In this document: positions 19,202-28,743 of the stretch, one piece after another
Position numbering within the stretch: the stretch's first letter is position 1
Layout: the number at the start of each line of letters is the position of its first letter
Origin: Leuconostoc mesenteroides subsp. mesenteroides ATCC 8293
Lineage (GTDB): Bacteria > Bacillota > Bacilli > Lactobacillales > Lactobacillaceae
NCBI RefSeq assembly: GCF_000014445.1
Contig: NC_008531.1
Location: 1,581,001-1,645,000, forward strand
Reading direction: 5' to 3'
Length of the DNA: 64,000 nucleotides
Made by a program: the position numbers and the translations under genes
The notes under the pieces: generated by a model
Told to the model about the DNA's origin: nothing
Databases searched by the model: none
Seen by the model: only the letters and a program-made list of their open reading frames with translations

Positions 19202-20558
19202 ATGCGTGATTTAACTCAGGGGAACTCCCGCAAAGCAAATTTTATTTTTTACAATTCCACTCGTAATTGGAAATCTTTTCCAACAATTATATAATTTTTC
19301 CGATACGCTGATTGTTGGGCAAACACTTGGTGTGAAATCTCTTGCTGCTGTTGGAGCAACTGGTTCAATCATGTTTTTAGTTATAGGATTCGTACAAGGA
19401 TTCACTTCTGGATTATCAATTATTACAGCGCAACGTTATGGTGCTCGTGATATCGCTGGTGTGCGCAAAAGTATGGCATCAACAATTATCGTATCAGCAA
19501 TAGTCACTGTAATCGTTACCGTGGTGAGTTTTATCCTAATCTATCCACTACTTAAAATCATGCAAACCCCACCAGACATTTTGAATCAAGCATTCACATT
19601 TATTAGTATCATCTTAGGTGGTATTTTTGCTACGATGGGGTACAATGTCACCGCTAATGCCCTTCGTGCAGTGGGTGATTCTCGCTCACCATTAATTTAT
19701 TTGGTTGTTGGTATGTTTGTTAACATTGGCCTCGAATTATGGTTGATTTTAGGCCTTGGTTTTGGTGTTGCTGGAGCAGCTATTGCAACTGTTATTGCAC
19801 AATTAGTCTCTGCTATTCTAAGCTTTTGGCACATTTATAGATTTGTCCCCCAGCTTCGTGTTGATCGTGACGATTTAAAATGGGACGCAAAAGACATTCG
19901 CACTCATTTACACGCCGGCCTACCTATGGGCTTTCAAAGTTCAATTATAGCGATTGGCTCATTAGTTCTACAAGGTGCATTGAATACATTAGGAACAGAC
20001 GCAGTTGCAGCAACCACGGCTGCGCAACGTATTGATCAAGTGGCTACACTACCTATGATGTCATTTGGTATAACAATGGCAACCTTCGCTGCGCAAAACT
20101 ATGGTGCCAAACAATATCAACGCATTTTAATCGGGGTAAGACATGCGCTATTTATGAGCATGGGGTTTGGCCTGTTTATGGGTATTTTAGAAATTATGTT
20201 TGGTCATGTTGCTGTGTCTATGTTTGTCGGTGCTGATCAACATCGTGTATTATCATTAGCACAACAGTACTTCTGGGCTAACGGTGCCTTCTACTATATA
20301 CTATCCGCTTTGTTTATCATACGATATGTTTTGCAAGGACTCAATGACTCTAGAACCCCTACCTTTGCTGGTATTGCTGAATTAGTTATGCGGACAGTAG
20401 CAGCAATTACTTTAGTTGGACCTTTCGGATTTTTTGGTGCCAGCTTGGCCAATATGTTAGCTTGGACAGGTTCTGTTCTGGTCATGATTCCAGCTTATCT
20501 CAAAACCGTTAAAATGCTAAAAGAACAGCATATTTCATTGAATTCCGAACATTTATAA
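19202..20558 (+). pseudogene. MATE family multidrug/metabolite efflux transporter, frameshifted near the start
   Basis: From the ATG at 19202 (good binding site GGAGAGATT) the frame reads MRDLTQGNSRKA, the normal MATE start, then goes wrong and stops at 19292-19294. The +1 frame continues as ILFFTIPLVIGNLFQQLYN and runs as a full MATE protein to 20558. One extra base near the AAA at 19237-19239 explains this. The 3' frame alone (from a GTG at 19332, 408 residues) lacks the first membrane helix. MATE proteins export drugs or metabolites using Na+ or H+ gradients. Either a real inactivating mutation or a sequence error; the rest of the frame is clean, so the break is recent. Confidence 0.85.
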
Positions 20559-20711
20559 TGTTTCGTTCGTTTATTAAGCGCTTTCACTTGCTGTTTTTCC
20601 CTATTATTCGCGAAAACATCTTTTATTTTCTCATTTTTAATTTAATTATTAGTAAATGACTGCTAAAATTAAATTGTACGTTATTCGTAACTAAATATTT
20701 GGGAGGCAATC

Positions 20712-22019
20712 ATGTCTACGATTGCACATTATTTCAAACTTGACGAACTCAACACAAGTGTTCGGACCGAGTTTATTGCTGGTTTAACTACTTTTGCGTC
20801 GATGGCTTACATCTTATTTGTTAACCCTACTGTTTTGGGTGCAGCAGGTATGGACAAAGGCGCTGTTTTCACAGCGACAGCAATTGCTTCAGCTGTCGCA
20901 ACTATCTTCATGGGTGTCGTTGCACTCTACCCTATTGCTATTGCCCCAGGGCTTGGTGTGAATGCTTTCTTCGCTTATTCTGTTGTTATTGGCATGGGCG
21001 TAAAATGGGAAACTGCTATGGCTGGTGTGTTTGTAGCCGCATTGATTTTCTTAGTTTTAACGTTTTTCAAAATTCGTGAGAAAATCATCAATATTATCCC
21101 ACAAAATCTAAAACTCGCTATTGCTTCGGGAATCGGGCTATTCATTGCTTTTATCGGATTGCATGATGCGGGGCTGATTGTAGCTAACAAAGACACCATG
21201 GTATCTTTGGGACATCTGTCATCACCTACATCACTATTATCAATTTTTGGAATTATTGTTACTTTCATATTGATGAGTCGTAAAACACCGGCTGCCATAT
21301 TCATTGGTATGATTTTAACATCACTTGCTGGTATTCTAACCGGTCTAATCAAATTACCATCTGCCATTATTTCACCTGCTCCCTCACTTGCACCTACATT
21401 TGGTGCTGGCGTTATGCATGTTGGTGATATTAATTCTCTGCAACTAGTCACAGTTGTTATTACCTTCTTGATTGTTACTTTTTTTGACACAGCTGGTACA
21501 ATGATTGGCTTGGCCACACAAGCTGGCTTCATGAAAAACAATGAAATGCCACGTGCTGGCCGTGCCTTAATGGCTGATGCGGTTGGTATGACAGTAGGTG
21601 CCGTTATTGGTACTTCACCTACTTCTGCTTATGTTGAATCGTCATCTGGTATTGCAGTTGGTGGTCGCTCAGGATTAACTTCCGTGTTCACTGGAATATT
21701 TTTCTTATTTGCTCTGCTCTTCTCACCACTTTTATCTGTTGTTACTTCACAGGTGACAGCACCAGCGTTAGTAGTAGTTGGCGTCTTAATGGCCAAAAAC
21801 TTACGCTTAATTGATTGGGAAGATTTGGCTATCGCAGCACCAGCATTTTTGATTGTTATTGGTATGCCCCTAACCTATTCTATATCAGATGGTATCGCGC
21901 TTGGTTTCATCTTATATCCAATCACAATGATTGCAACTGGTCGTATTAAGAAAGTACATCCTCTGATGTATGTATTAGCGATTATGTTCATTGCATTCTT
22001 AATGATCATTGCGCATTAG
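20712..22019 (+). CDS. NCS2 (AzgA/PbuG-like) purine permease
   Basis: 435 residues, about 12-14 membrane segments. Start HYFKLDELNTSVRTEFIAGL, then TFASMAYILFVNPTVLGAAG and FFDTAGTMIGLATQAGF and ADAVGMTVGAVIGTSPTSAYVESSSGI are typical of guanine/hypoxanthine/adenine permeases of the AzgA group. Substrate within the purines cannot be set from sequence. GGGAGGCAATC precedes the ATG. The 153-base upstream gap shows no purine riboswitch core that I can find. Confidence 0.88.
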   Translation: MSTIAHYFKLDELNTSVRTEFIAGLTTFASMAYILFVNPTVLGAAGMDKGAVFTATAIASAVATIFMGVVALYPIAIAPGLGVNAFFAYSVVIGMGVKWETAMAGVFVAALIFLVLTFFKIREKIINIIPQNLKLAIASGIGLFIAFIGLHDAGLIVANKDTMVSLGHLSSPTSLLSIFGIIVTFILMSRKTPAAIFIGMILTSLAGILTGLIKLPSAIISPAPSLAPTFGAGVMHVGDINSLQLVTVVITFLIVTFFDTAGTMIGLATQAGFMKNNEMPRAGRALMADAVGMTVGAVIGTSPTSAYVESSSGIAVGGRSGLTSVFTGIFFLFALLFSPLLSVVTSQVTAPALVVVGVLMAKNLRLIDWEDLAIAAPAFLIVIGMPLTYSISDGIALGFILYPITMIATGRIKKVHPLMYVLAIMFIAFLMIIAH

Positions 22020-22025
22020 AAACAC

Positions 22026-22061
22026 AAAAAAAAGACCTCGCTTAAATTGCGCGTCTTTTTT
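22026..22061. terminator. Terminator between the purine permease and recN
   Basis: Hairpin pairing AAAAAGAC ... CGC with GCG ... GTCTTTTT around TTAAATT, A run to the left and T run to the right. It works for the permease and, by its A-rich left arm, probably also for the convergent recN operon. Confidence 0.7.
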
Positions 22062-22072
22062 ATTTTGTTAAT

Positions 22073-23740
22073 TTAAAATTCTTGACGTAAATCACGAGCA
22101 TTTGCAAGAGCAGTTTCAGTAATATTGTCACCAGATAACATCATAGCAATTGCGTGAACTCGACCATCTTCATCCAATGGTTCTACTTGAGTGAGTGTAC
22201 GATCATTTTCAGTTAACTTTGAGATCAAATAATGATGAGTTGCGGCAGCTGCAACTTGTGGTAAATGCGTAATTGCTAAAACTTGTGAATCGGTTGAAAT
22301 TGTGAGCATTTTTTTTGCTATTGCCTGAGCCACACGACCGGAAACACCTGTATCCGCTTCATCAAAAACAATTGAAATGATGTGCTGCTGCTTAGCAAAT
22401 GTAGTTTTCAGTGCTAACATCAGGCGAGCAGCTTCTCCACCTGATGCGATCTTGACCAAGGGCGCCATTCCTTCTCCAACGTTAGTTTGGACATAAAATT
22501 CAACTTTATCAATTCCCGAGGAGATATAGCCTTCAACTGGATCAAAGTGTACAGCAAACTCGGCCCCATTCATTAATAAATCGTTCAATTGCTGATTAAC
22601 ATTCTTTTCCAAATTTCGGGCTACTTTTTGTCGGGCCTCACGTAATTTAATCGCTTTTTTTCTTAATAACTGGCGCATGTCATTTTGTTTGACCTGTAGT
22701 CGTTCAACATCATATTCATCATCATCTATAAGCGAAAGCTCTTTTTCGATTTTGGCTTGAAAATCTAAAACATCTGCAACCGATGTACCATACTTGCGTT
22801 CTAATGAGTGAATCAGCTGAAGCCGGTCATCAATACGAATTAGTTCTGCCTCATCGTATGTTAATTCACTCAATTGTTCGTCAACATCACGGCCAACATC
22901 TTGGGCCGTGTAGTAAGCTTCGGAAATCGTTTTTGCTAGCTCAGCATATTGATCATCATATTCTGCAATATCTTGTAGTTGATGAACTGCTTCAGCGAGG
23001 GAGTCTATGGCTCCGCCTTGCTCGCCGCTTAGTGTTGTCTGCGTTAACTGAAGTCGATCAGCAATTTTTTTGAAATTACGTAACTTATCACGTGCATCTA
23101 ATAAATCATTCTCTTCATTTGGCTGTAAATTGGCTTCCTGCAGTTCTTCTTGTTGGAATTTTAAAAGATCTAAACGTTGTGTGATTTCTTGTTGTGACGT
23201 TTGAATATTTCTAATACGAGTGGTGATAGAACGAAACTTTTGAAAAAGTTCTTGGTAATCATTTCGAAATTGCGTAGTTTTTTCATCACCAAAAGCATCC
23301 AATAACGGTAAATGTTCCTCTGGATTCAGTAATTGCTGTGCATCATTTTGTCCTTGGATATCAACTAAGTAACGACCAATAGCCGCTAAAGTTTTCAAAT
23401 TGACAAGAACACCATTGATTCGAATAATACTCCGCCCATTTTGGTTTAATTCACGATAAATAATAAGTTCATTATCATCGCCTGCTACACCACTTCGAGC
23501 AATTAGATCTCTTAGCTTTTGATTATCCGGAACACTGAAAACTGCCTGTAGAACAGCTTTTTTACTGCCATGACGAACCATTTCAGAGTTCGCACGACCA
23601 CCAGTTAACATAAAAAGTGCATCAATAATAATTGATTTTCCAGCACCTGTTTCACCGGTTAAAACACTCATACCTTCTTCAAACTGAAGATCCACTTTTT
23701 CAATAATCGCAAAATTTTCTATAATTAGATTTTCTAACAT
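22073..23740 (-). CDS. recN: DNA repair protein RecN (SMC-like ATPase)
   Basis: 555 residues. N-terminal MLENLIIENFAIIEKVDLQF and Walker A LTGETGAGKSIIID; long coiled-coil middle; C-terminal signature KIASGGEAARLMLALK, Walker B IVFDEADTGVSGRVA and H-loop ITHLPQVAA. Acts early at double-strand breaks. The ATG at 23740 is chosen for GGAGTTACTT before it and the family start; an earlier ATG at 23755 sits upstream of that site. Last gene of the xseA-recN operon. Confidence 0.95.
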   Translation of the reverse strand: MLENLIIENFAIIEKVDLQFEEGMSVLTGETGAGKSIIIDALFMLTGGRANSEMVRHGSKKAVLQAVFSVPDNQKLRDLIARSGVAGDDNELIIYRELNQNGRSIIRINGVLVNLKTLAAIGRYLVDIQGQNDAQQLLNPEEHLPLLDAFGDEKTTQFRNDYQELFQKFRSITTRIRNIQTSQQEITQRLDLLKFQQEELQEANLQPNEENDLLDARDKLRNFKKIADRLQLTQTTLSGEQGGAIDSLAEAVHQLQDIAEYDDQYAELAKTISEAYYTAQDVGRDVDEQLSELTYDEAELIRIDDRLQLIHSLERKYGTSVADVLDFQAKIEKELSLIDDDEYDVERLQVKQNDMRQLLRKKAIKLREARQKVARNLEKNVNQQLNDLLMNGAEFAVHFDPVEGYISSGIDKVEFYVQTNVGEGMAPLVKIASGGEAARLMLALKTTFAKQQHIISIVFDEADTGVSGRVAQAIAKKMLTISTDSQVLAITHLPQVAAAATHHYLISKLTENDRTLTQVEPLDEDGRVHAIAMMLSGDNITETALANARDLRQEF

Positions 23741-23776
23741 AAGTAACTCCATCAACGTAATACATGCTATACGTTG

Positions 23777-24232
23777 TTATTTTTCAAGTAACTTTTGAAT
23801 AATGTTAATCACTTTTGCCGTAGGAATACCATCTTTTAATAATACGAGAACCGAACCATCATCGCTTATGGTCGCAAATATTTCCGGTAGCTGCACTTGC
23901 TCAATCAGGTTTGATACCAATTGACCATTTCCAGGTTGAACTTTGATCATAATCATTCCACGCTGCGCACGCAAACTCAAAAATGATTGCTGTAGCGCTC
24001 GACGTAATCGCTGTAAATATGGCCTGTCATCGGATTTTGGTAAATGATACAAAAAGCCATCGTGGGAATTTGGAACTTTAATTAATCCCAACTCATTAAT
24101 ATCACGCGATATTGTAGCTTGGGTAACCTTTTCGCCAATCTTTTCAAAATACGCAACAATATCTTCCTGACGACCCACTGGATGCTCTTTAATGAGCGAC
24201 AACAAGGCTTTTTGGCGATCTTTTTTATTCAT
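23777..24232 (-). CDS. argR: ArgR/AhrC family arginine repressor
   Basis: 151 residues, usual length. N-terminal winged helix (DRQKALLSLIKEHPVGRQED, VTQATISRDINELGLIKVP) and C-terminal hexamerisation/arginine-binding domain (GNGQLVSNLIEQ, EIFATISDDGSVLVLLKDG). The ATG at 24232 has AAGGAGAATGATC before it. The copy between tlyA and recN is the conserved AhrC position in Firmicutes. The Asp residues of the effector site appear in TISDDGSVL. Confidence 0.93.
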   Translation of the reverse strand: MNKKDRQKALLSLIKEHPVGRQEDIVAYFEKIGEKVTQATISRDINELGLIKVPNSHDGFLYHLPKSDDRPYLQRLRRALQQSFLSLRAQRGMIMIKVQPGNGQLVSNLIEQVQLPEIFATISDDGSVLVLLKDGIPTAKVINIIQKLLEK

Positions 24233-25061
24233 GATCATTCTCCTTATGATTGAGTTGCTCATAAGTGCGTTCAAGTAACCTGTCAATATTAATATGTTCG
24301 CTGATTTCGGCTTGATTTGATCGTTTCAGTACTGCTAAGAACTCAATATTACCTTGTCCCCCTTTAATTGGCGAGTAGGTTAAGTCCGTAATGCTAAAAC
24401 CATCAGTAACCATCATTTGTGTTACTTTTTGTAAAACTTGTTTATGAACAGCTGTATCTTTGATAATACCGTTCTTACCAACATTTTCACGTCCAGCTTC
24501 AAACTGTGGTTTAATTAAGGCCACAACATTACCACTCATAGTAATAATGTTGGCTAGTGCTGGTAAAATAAGTCCCAAAGAAATAAATGAAACATCAATT
24601 GTAGCAAATTCTGGTTGTCCGTATTTAAAATCAGCTAATTTTGAATAGCGAAAGTTTGTATTTTCCATAACTTTCACACGATCATCGTTTCGTAACTTCC
24701 AAGCTAGTTGATTGGTACCCACATCTAGTGCATAAACAAGTTTGGCACCATTTTGAAGTGAAACATCAGTAAAACCGCCCGTGGAAGAACCAATGTCTAA
24801 CACCGTTTTATTTTCAACGGTAATATCAAAATCATTCAATGCTTTTTCTAACTTCAATCCCCCACGGGAAACATATTTTAGCTGTTCACCTTTGAAATGT
24901 AGTTCCGTTGTCACGGGAATTTTTTCACCCGCTTTATCTAAACGTTCTTCGTTATTGCCAAGAATCTGACCAGCCATCACAGCACGTTTTGCTTGCTCAC
25001 GTGACTGAAACAATCCTTGTTGGACCAGCAATACATCAACACGTTCTTTTTCAATGCTCAT
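24225..25061 (-). CDS. tlyA: TlyA family rRNA (cytidine-2'-O)-methyltransferase
   Basis: 278 residues. N-terminal S4 RNA-binding domain (ERVDVLLVQQGLFQSREQAK) and FtsJ-like SAM domain with VLDIGSSTGGFTDVSLQNGA. TlyA proteins methylate rRNA cytidines; the old haemolysin name comes from heterologous work. Overlaps ispA and argR by a few bases, all in one operon. Confidence 0.92.
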   Translation of the reverse strand: MSIEKERVDVLLVQQGLFQSREQAKRAVMAGQILGNNEERLDKAGEKIPVTTELHFKGEQLKYVSRGGLKLEKALNDFDITVENKTVLDIGSSTGGFTDVSLQNGAKLVYALDVGTNQLAWKLRNDDRVKVMENTNFRYSKLADFKYGQPEFATIDVSFISLGLILPALANIITMSGNVVALIKPQFEAGRENVGKNGIIKDTAVHKQVLQKVTQMMVTDGFSITDLTYSPIKGGQGNIEFLAVLKRSNQAEISEHINIDRLLERTYEQLNHKENDHE

Positions 25062-25972
25062 TTTTTATCTCCAATTAAACTAACAAAATCATCCAGCAAA
25101 CGTCGATCAAATTGTTGATCTTGTTCAACAGTATTAGCTAATATTTCTTGTGTTGAGAAGAGGTATTGGTCAAGCACACTTTGTGCCTCTTTAACACCCA
25201 CTATATGTGGCAATGAGTTCACATCTTCTAATTGATCTTGCTGATAATCATCTAAATCATCTTGAATTTGAAAGGCCAATCCGAATTTTTCACCAAAATC
25301 ATACATTGCCTTCTTCGGATCAAAATGATTATCCTCAACATTGACATTTTGATGGGTCAATATTGCGCCCAACGTTGTTGTATATCTTATCAATGCTGCA
25401 GTCTTCATGCTATAAACATCATTTAACAACCAATTTGTACTAGCATTTTGTTCTTCAGTGTGATTATCCATATCATGGAGTTGCCCTAAAACCATTCCTG
25501 ATCCACCTGCTTCGCGAGCTAAGTTTTGAGTAATTAATAATAGCTCTTCAGTTGGAAGACAATCCTCAACACTGCATGAACTATTGGCAGTCGCTATGAC
25601 TCCAAAGGCACCAGTTAATAACGCATCGCCGACTAAAATAGCATTGGCTTCACCATATAATGCATGAACGCTGGGTTTGCCACGTCGAAACATATCATTA
25701 TCCATTGCCGGCAAATCATCATGAACAAGGGAATATGAATGAACCCATTCAATTGCCGTTGCTACTTTCAATATACTTGGTGTGATAGATTCTCCAAAAC
25801 TTGTAACAACTGCTAACGTCAGCAATGGTCGGAGCCTTTTGCCACCATTCAAAACTGCATACTTCATCATAGCAACTAAATCAGCATCTGGGGAAGCCAT
25901 TGATAAATCATTTTCCAATTGTTGATTAATTTTTGGAAGCCATTCTTTTTGGAAACTTTTTAAATCAATCAT
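25058..25972 (-). CDS. ispA: Polyprenyl synthetase (farnesyl/geranylgeranyl diphosphate synthase)
   Basis: 304 residues. Trans-prenyltransferase with first Asp-rich motif [18 protein letters not shown] and second motif [11 protein letters not shown], plus [10 protein letters not shown] near residue 40. Supplies short-chain isoprenoid diphosphate, probably for undecaprenyl phosphate or quinones; chain length cannot be proven from this. Sits between xseB and tlyA, as in most Firmicutes. Confidence 0.92.
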
Positions 25973-26189
25973 TAGTTAATTCCAAATCTGATAATTCATC
26001 ATCATTATCTATAACCTTTGCCAATGTATCTTCAGCATCCTTCAATGTCTTTTGTAAATCTTTGACCAAACCAACACCGGTTTGAAAATCAGCCAAAGCG
26101 GTTTCCAAGGGACGATCACCCTTTTCTAGCTGACTCACGATACTTTCTAATTGTTGTAACTTATCTTCAAATGTGGGTTGTTCACTCAT
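25965..26189 (-). CDS. xseB: Exodeoxyribonuclease VII small subunit
   Basis: 74 residues, all-helical and acidic: [24 protein letters not shown]. Many XseB chains coat the extended helix of XseA to form the exonuclease that degrades single-stranded DNA. Overlaps xseA upstream and ispA downstream by eight bases each. Confidence 0.95.
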
Positions 26190-27459
26190 GCTGTACTCCT
26201 GTTATTTTTGCCGTGGCATGCCCATCAGAAAAGTGCATGTCAATTTCATCATTAATCGTAATATTTGTTATGCTACGAACTACTTTATTGTCATGCTCAA
26301 CAATTGCATAACCACTGGATAATATTTTCAAAGGGCTGACTAAGTCTAATTTAGTACTTAATAATTGTAATCTTTCTTGTACAGGTTGCAATAAACTACG
26401 TTGTAACTGCTGCTGTCGTTGCAATATTGCCGCTAATTTGTGTTCTTCATTAATTACTTTTTGTTTTGTTAGCTGTTGCAATGCATGCGATAACTGATCT
26501 ATTCGTTGATTATACCCCGTGTATAACCGATCCGGTTGCTGAAAAATAACATGCGTTGCAACTCGATTTAATCGTTGTTGCCTCATGTCAATCATCTGTT
26601 TAATCCGTGATATTTGCCGTAAATGTAATTCTTGCAAACGGGTGGTCAATTGTTGTAATGTTACCGGTGTCGCTAGTTCAGCTGCAGCCGTTGGCGTAGC
26701 TGCACGTCGATCAGAAACAAAATCTACTAAGGTATTATCTGTCTCATGTCCAACTGAACTAATCACCGGTGTCTTCATACTAGCAACAGTTCGCGCCAAT
26801 TTTTCATCATTAAAAGCCCACAAATCTTCAATGGAACCACCGCCACGTCCAACAATTAACGTGTCAAAATCCATATTATCAATACGTTGGAGCTGCCGAA
26901 TAATTGTTGGCGCTGCCTTTTCGCCCTGCACTACTGCTGGAAATAAAATAACCTGAGCACTTGGAAAACGTCGTTGCACCGTACGAGCAATATCTTCAAT
27001 AACTGCCCCAGTTGGTGAAGTAACTACCGCTATTTTTTTAGGAAATAGTGGTACTTGTTTTTTTGGCAAATCAAACAATCCTTCGGCCTGTAGTTTACGT
27101 TTTAGTTGTTCATAAGCTAAAAATAGTTCACCAACGCCGTCGGGAGTCATTGATTCCAAAATAATGGAATATGAGCCCCGTGGTTCATATATTTCCACCC
27201 GCCCAATCGCATTAATCTTCATCCCCTCTTCGGGCTGAAATTTAATACGCCGTTCATAGCCAAACATTGATGCATTAATCACGGCATTGCTTTCACTATC
27301 CTTAATAGAAAAATATAAATGTGGCCCGCGACGACGACCCATATTAGAAATTTCACCGGTAACATAGACTTTGGCTAAATACGGATCAGCATCAAATTTT
27401 CTTTTTAAATAAGCAGTTAATGCACTGACCGTTAAATATTGATTTCGTTCTTTTTCCAT
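26182..27459 (-). CDS. xseA: Exodeoxyribonuclease VII large subunit
   Basis: 425 residues. N-terminal OB fold ([22 protein letters not shown]), catalytic core with [31 protein letters not shown] and [28 protein letters not shown], then a coiled-coil C-terminal region. Cuts single-stranded DNA from both ends. First gene of xseA-xseB-ispA-tlyA-argR-recN; a TATAAT at 27512-27507 (minus) is a possible -10. Confidence 0.96.
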
Positions 27460-27527
27460 TTTTCCTTTAAGCCTACTTAATTCAATAACATGTAAATTCT
27501 ACTACAATTATACATTAAAATCTGCAT

Positions 27528-27556
27528 AAAAAAACAACTAACCTAAGTTAGTTGTT
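27528..27556 (-). terminator. Intrinsic terminator of the structured RNA
   Basis: Ten-base stem AACAACTAAC (27533-27542) / GTTAGTTGTT (27547-27556), four-base loop, followed on the minus strand by a run of seven T. It ends the RNA before the xseA leader. Confidence 0.88.
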
Positions 27557-27764
27557 AGTTTGGCGTGCCAGATTCGCTCTGGCTGGCGGCTATTGATTGT
27601 CACATCAATAGCAAAGTCGCGTCACTACAGTGCAAGCACTGTTAGTCAAGTGAGATGAGCGAGTTCCACAACAACACTCATCACCTACATCTATACGAGA
27701 CTTGTGATTAAACACAGTAGGCCGCAATCAGCGCTAATTTTTCAAGCGCTTCGACTCATCGCAT
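27528..27764 (-). ncRNA. Unidentified structured RNA, about 237 nt, own promoter and terminator
   Basis: No open frame, but a near-consensus promoter on one side and a strong terminator on the other. Between them many perfect stems can be drawn: AGCGCT x2 (27750-27730), CCTAC/GTAGG, GATGAG/CTCATC, ACAGTGC/GCACTGT nested in TCACT/AGTGA, CTATTGAT/ATCAATAG, CCAGA/TCTGG. The segment GAGTCG near the 5' end can pair with CGACTT after the fourth stem, closing a multi-branched domain. It lacks the conserved cores of RNase P, tmRNA, SRP RNA and T-box leaders as far as I can see. 6S RNA is the main alternative but would be more rod-like. Rest of the 27460-27878 gap: xseA leader on the left, promoter of the small gene on the right. 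Confidence 0.7.
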
Positions 27765-27770
27765 ACATCA

Positions 27771-27799
27771 ATTATATCAATAAATTATAAAATAGTCAA
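27771..27799 (-). promoter_or_regulatory. Strong promoter of the structured RNA
   Basis: Minus-strand TTGACT (27799-27794), 17-base spacer, perfect TATAAT (27776-27771). Expected start near 27764. Confidence 0.8.
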
Positions 27800-27842
27800 A
27801 AAATATTCTATTTATTTCAGTATAACCAAACAAGTAGTTTCG

Positions 27843-27877
27843 TTTACACACACGAGCAAAATCGTTATAATTATAAC
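27843..27877 (+). promoter_or_regulatory. Promoter with palindromic -10, likely giving a leaderless mRNA
   Basis: TTTACA (27843-27848), 17-base spacer, TATAAT (27866-27871). The -10 lies inside a perfect 14-base palindrome GTTATAATTATAAC (27864-27877) that ends one base before the ATG at 27879. The predicted start falls on or next to this ATG, and there is no ribosome binding site. Confidence 0.65.
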
Positions 27878-27878
27878 C

Positions 27879-28133
27879 ATGATAAAATTAACAAAGCTTG
27901 AAAAAAACTACATTGACCGCATTGCTAACCCCACTAAAACAGCCTTAGAGGATTTAATTGTGCCTATGTCTGATTTAAATGATAAGGCTAAACTAGCTCA
28001 ATATACTATCGACACCTACAACTTAGGGGAACTAAATAATGTCAAAACCACGGTTTCAAAACACATATTAGACTTTACCTGTCTAGACGATAATAAACTC
28101 TTACATGTAACTGGTTATATTGAGGCAGACTGA
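27879..28133 (+). CDS. Hypothetical 84-residue protein, apparently leaderless
   Basis: Not recognised. Small, acidic at the C terminus, with no membrane segment or signal; a helical first half (IKLTKLEKNYIDRIANPTKT) and a beta-like second half (HILDFTCLDDNKLLHVTGYI). Supported as a gene by the consensus promoter placed exactly before the ATG and by codon use like its neighbours. A second ATG at 27966 lacks a good binding site too. Converges on the next gene with ten bases between. Confidence 0.6.
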   Translation: MIKLTKLEKNYIDRIANPTKTALEDLIVPMSDLNDKAKLAQYTIDTYNLGELNNVKTTVSKHILDFTCLDDNKLLHVTGYIEAD

Positions 28134-28143
28134 GGGCAGTTGC

Positions 28144-28629
28144 TTATTCTTCGACACCCACATCTTCCTTTTCCGCTTGTTTTTGTTCATTAACAATATG
28201 TTCAAGTTGTTCATTAAACCATGTGGAAATTTTAGCCTTCACACTCTCAGAATCATCTACGTATGTGGCAACAGAGCTTGCTAATGATATTTTCAAATGG
28301 GATTGACTCTCAAATTCATTTTCAGCAATCATATACAGATTGACATCTAATGCGTCTTTTTCTTGCCAAACCAGTTTTCGTAATTGGTTTTGATAGCGCA
28401 AGGGTAAATTAATGACATTGGTTTCAACACTTAATGTCGTCCCCGTGGACTCTACTCCGCCATTAATCTGCAACTCAATATGTATAAAGTTTTCATTTTC
28501 AATATGTGAATCAATTTCTGAAAAAAGCGCATCAAGCGGAATTGTTTCGTCATCAGCTACGTCTATTCTCTTTGTATAGAATGTTTCATTTTCGATATTG
28601 ACTAATGCACGTTCACCTGTAATTTGCAT
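28144..28629 (-). CDS. Hypothetical 161-residue protein
   Basis: Not recognised. Soluble, acidic, alternating strands (ALVNIENETFYTKRIDV, FIHIELQINGGVESTGTTLS) and an acidic C-terminal helix ending QAEKEDVGVEE; no signal or membrane segment. The ATG at 28629 is chosen for AAGGGGATTTTTG before it; the upstream extension reads through the leader and is not convincing. A TATAAT at 28687-28682 (minus) fits as its -10, just downstream of the glmU terminator. Function unknown. Confidence 0.75.
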   Translation of the reverse strand: MQITGERALVNIENETFYTKRIDVADDETIPLDALFSEIDSHIENENFIHIELQINGGVESTGTTLSVETNVINLPLRYQNQLRKLVWQEKDALDVNLYMIAENEFESQSHLKISLASSVATYVDDSESVKAKISTWFNEQLEHIVNEQKQAEKEDVGVEE

Positions 28630-28715
28630 CAAAAATCCCCTTTTATTTTCGTAATAATAATTTTTCTCAAAGTTTCTTTCTATTATAAACATAATTAACA
28701 ACAAATACCAAAATA

Positions 28716-28740
28716 AAAAGAGCTCAAATGAACTCTTTTT
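28716..28740 (-). terminator. Terminator of purR-glmU
   Basis: Stem AAAAGAGCTC / GAACTCTTTT (one G-U pair) with loop AAAT, four bases past the glmU stop, followed by T-rich sequence on the minus strand. Confidence 0.8.
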
Positions 28741-28743
28741 TAT

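Noticed and set aside
20559..20711. Possible purine riboswitch or PurBox before the NCS2 permease
   Set aside because: No purine aptamer core is visible, and the best PurBox-like string (TTCGTTCGTTTA) has a mismatch in the core and is too far from a promoter.
27600..27700. GTGGAACTCG on the minus strand as a T-box-like element
   Set aside because: The rest of the T-box is absent, the terminator is ~140 bases away and no aminoacylation or amino-acid gene follows.
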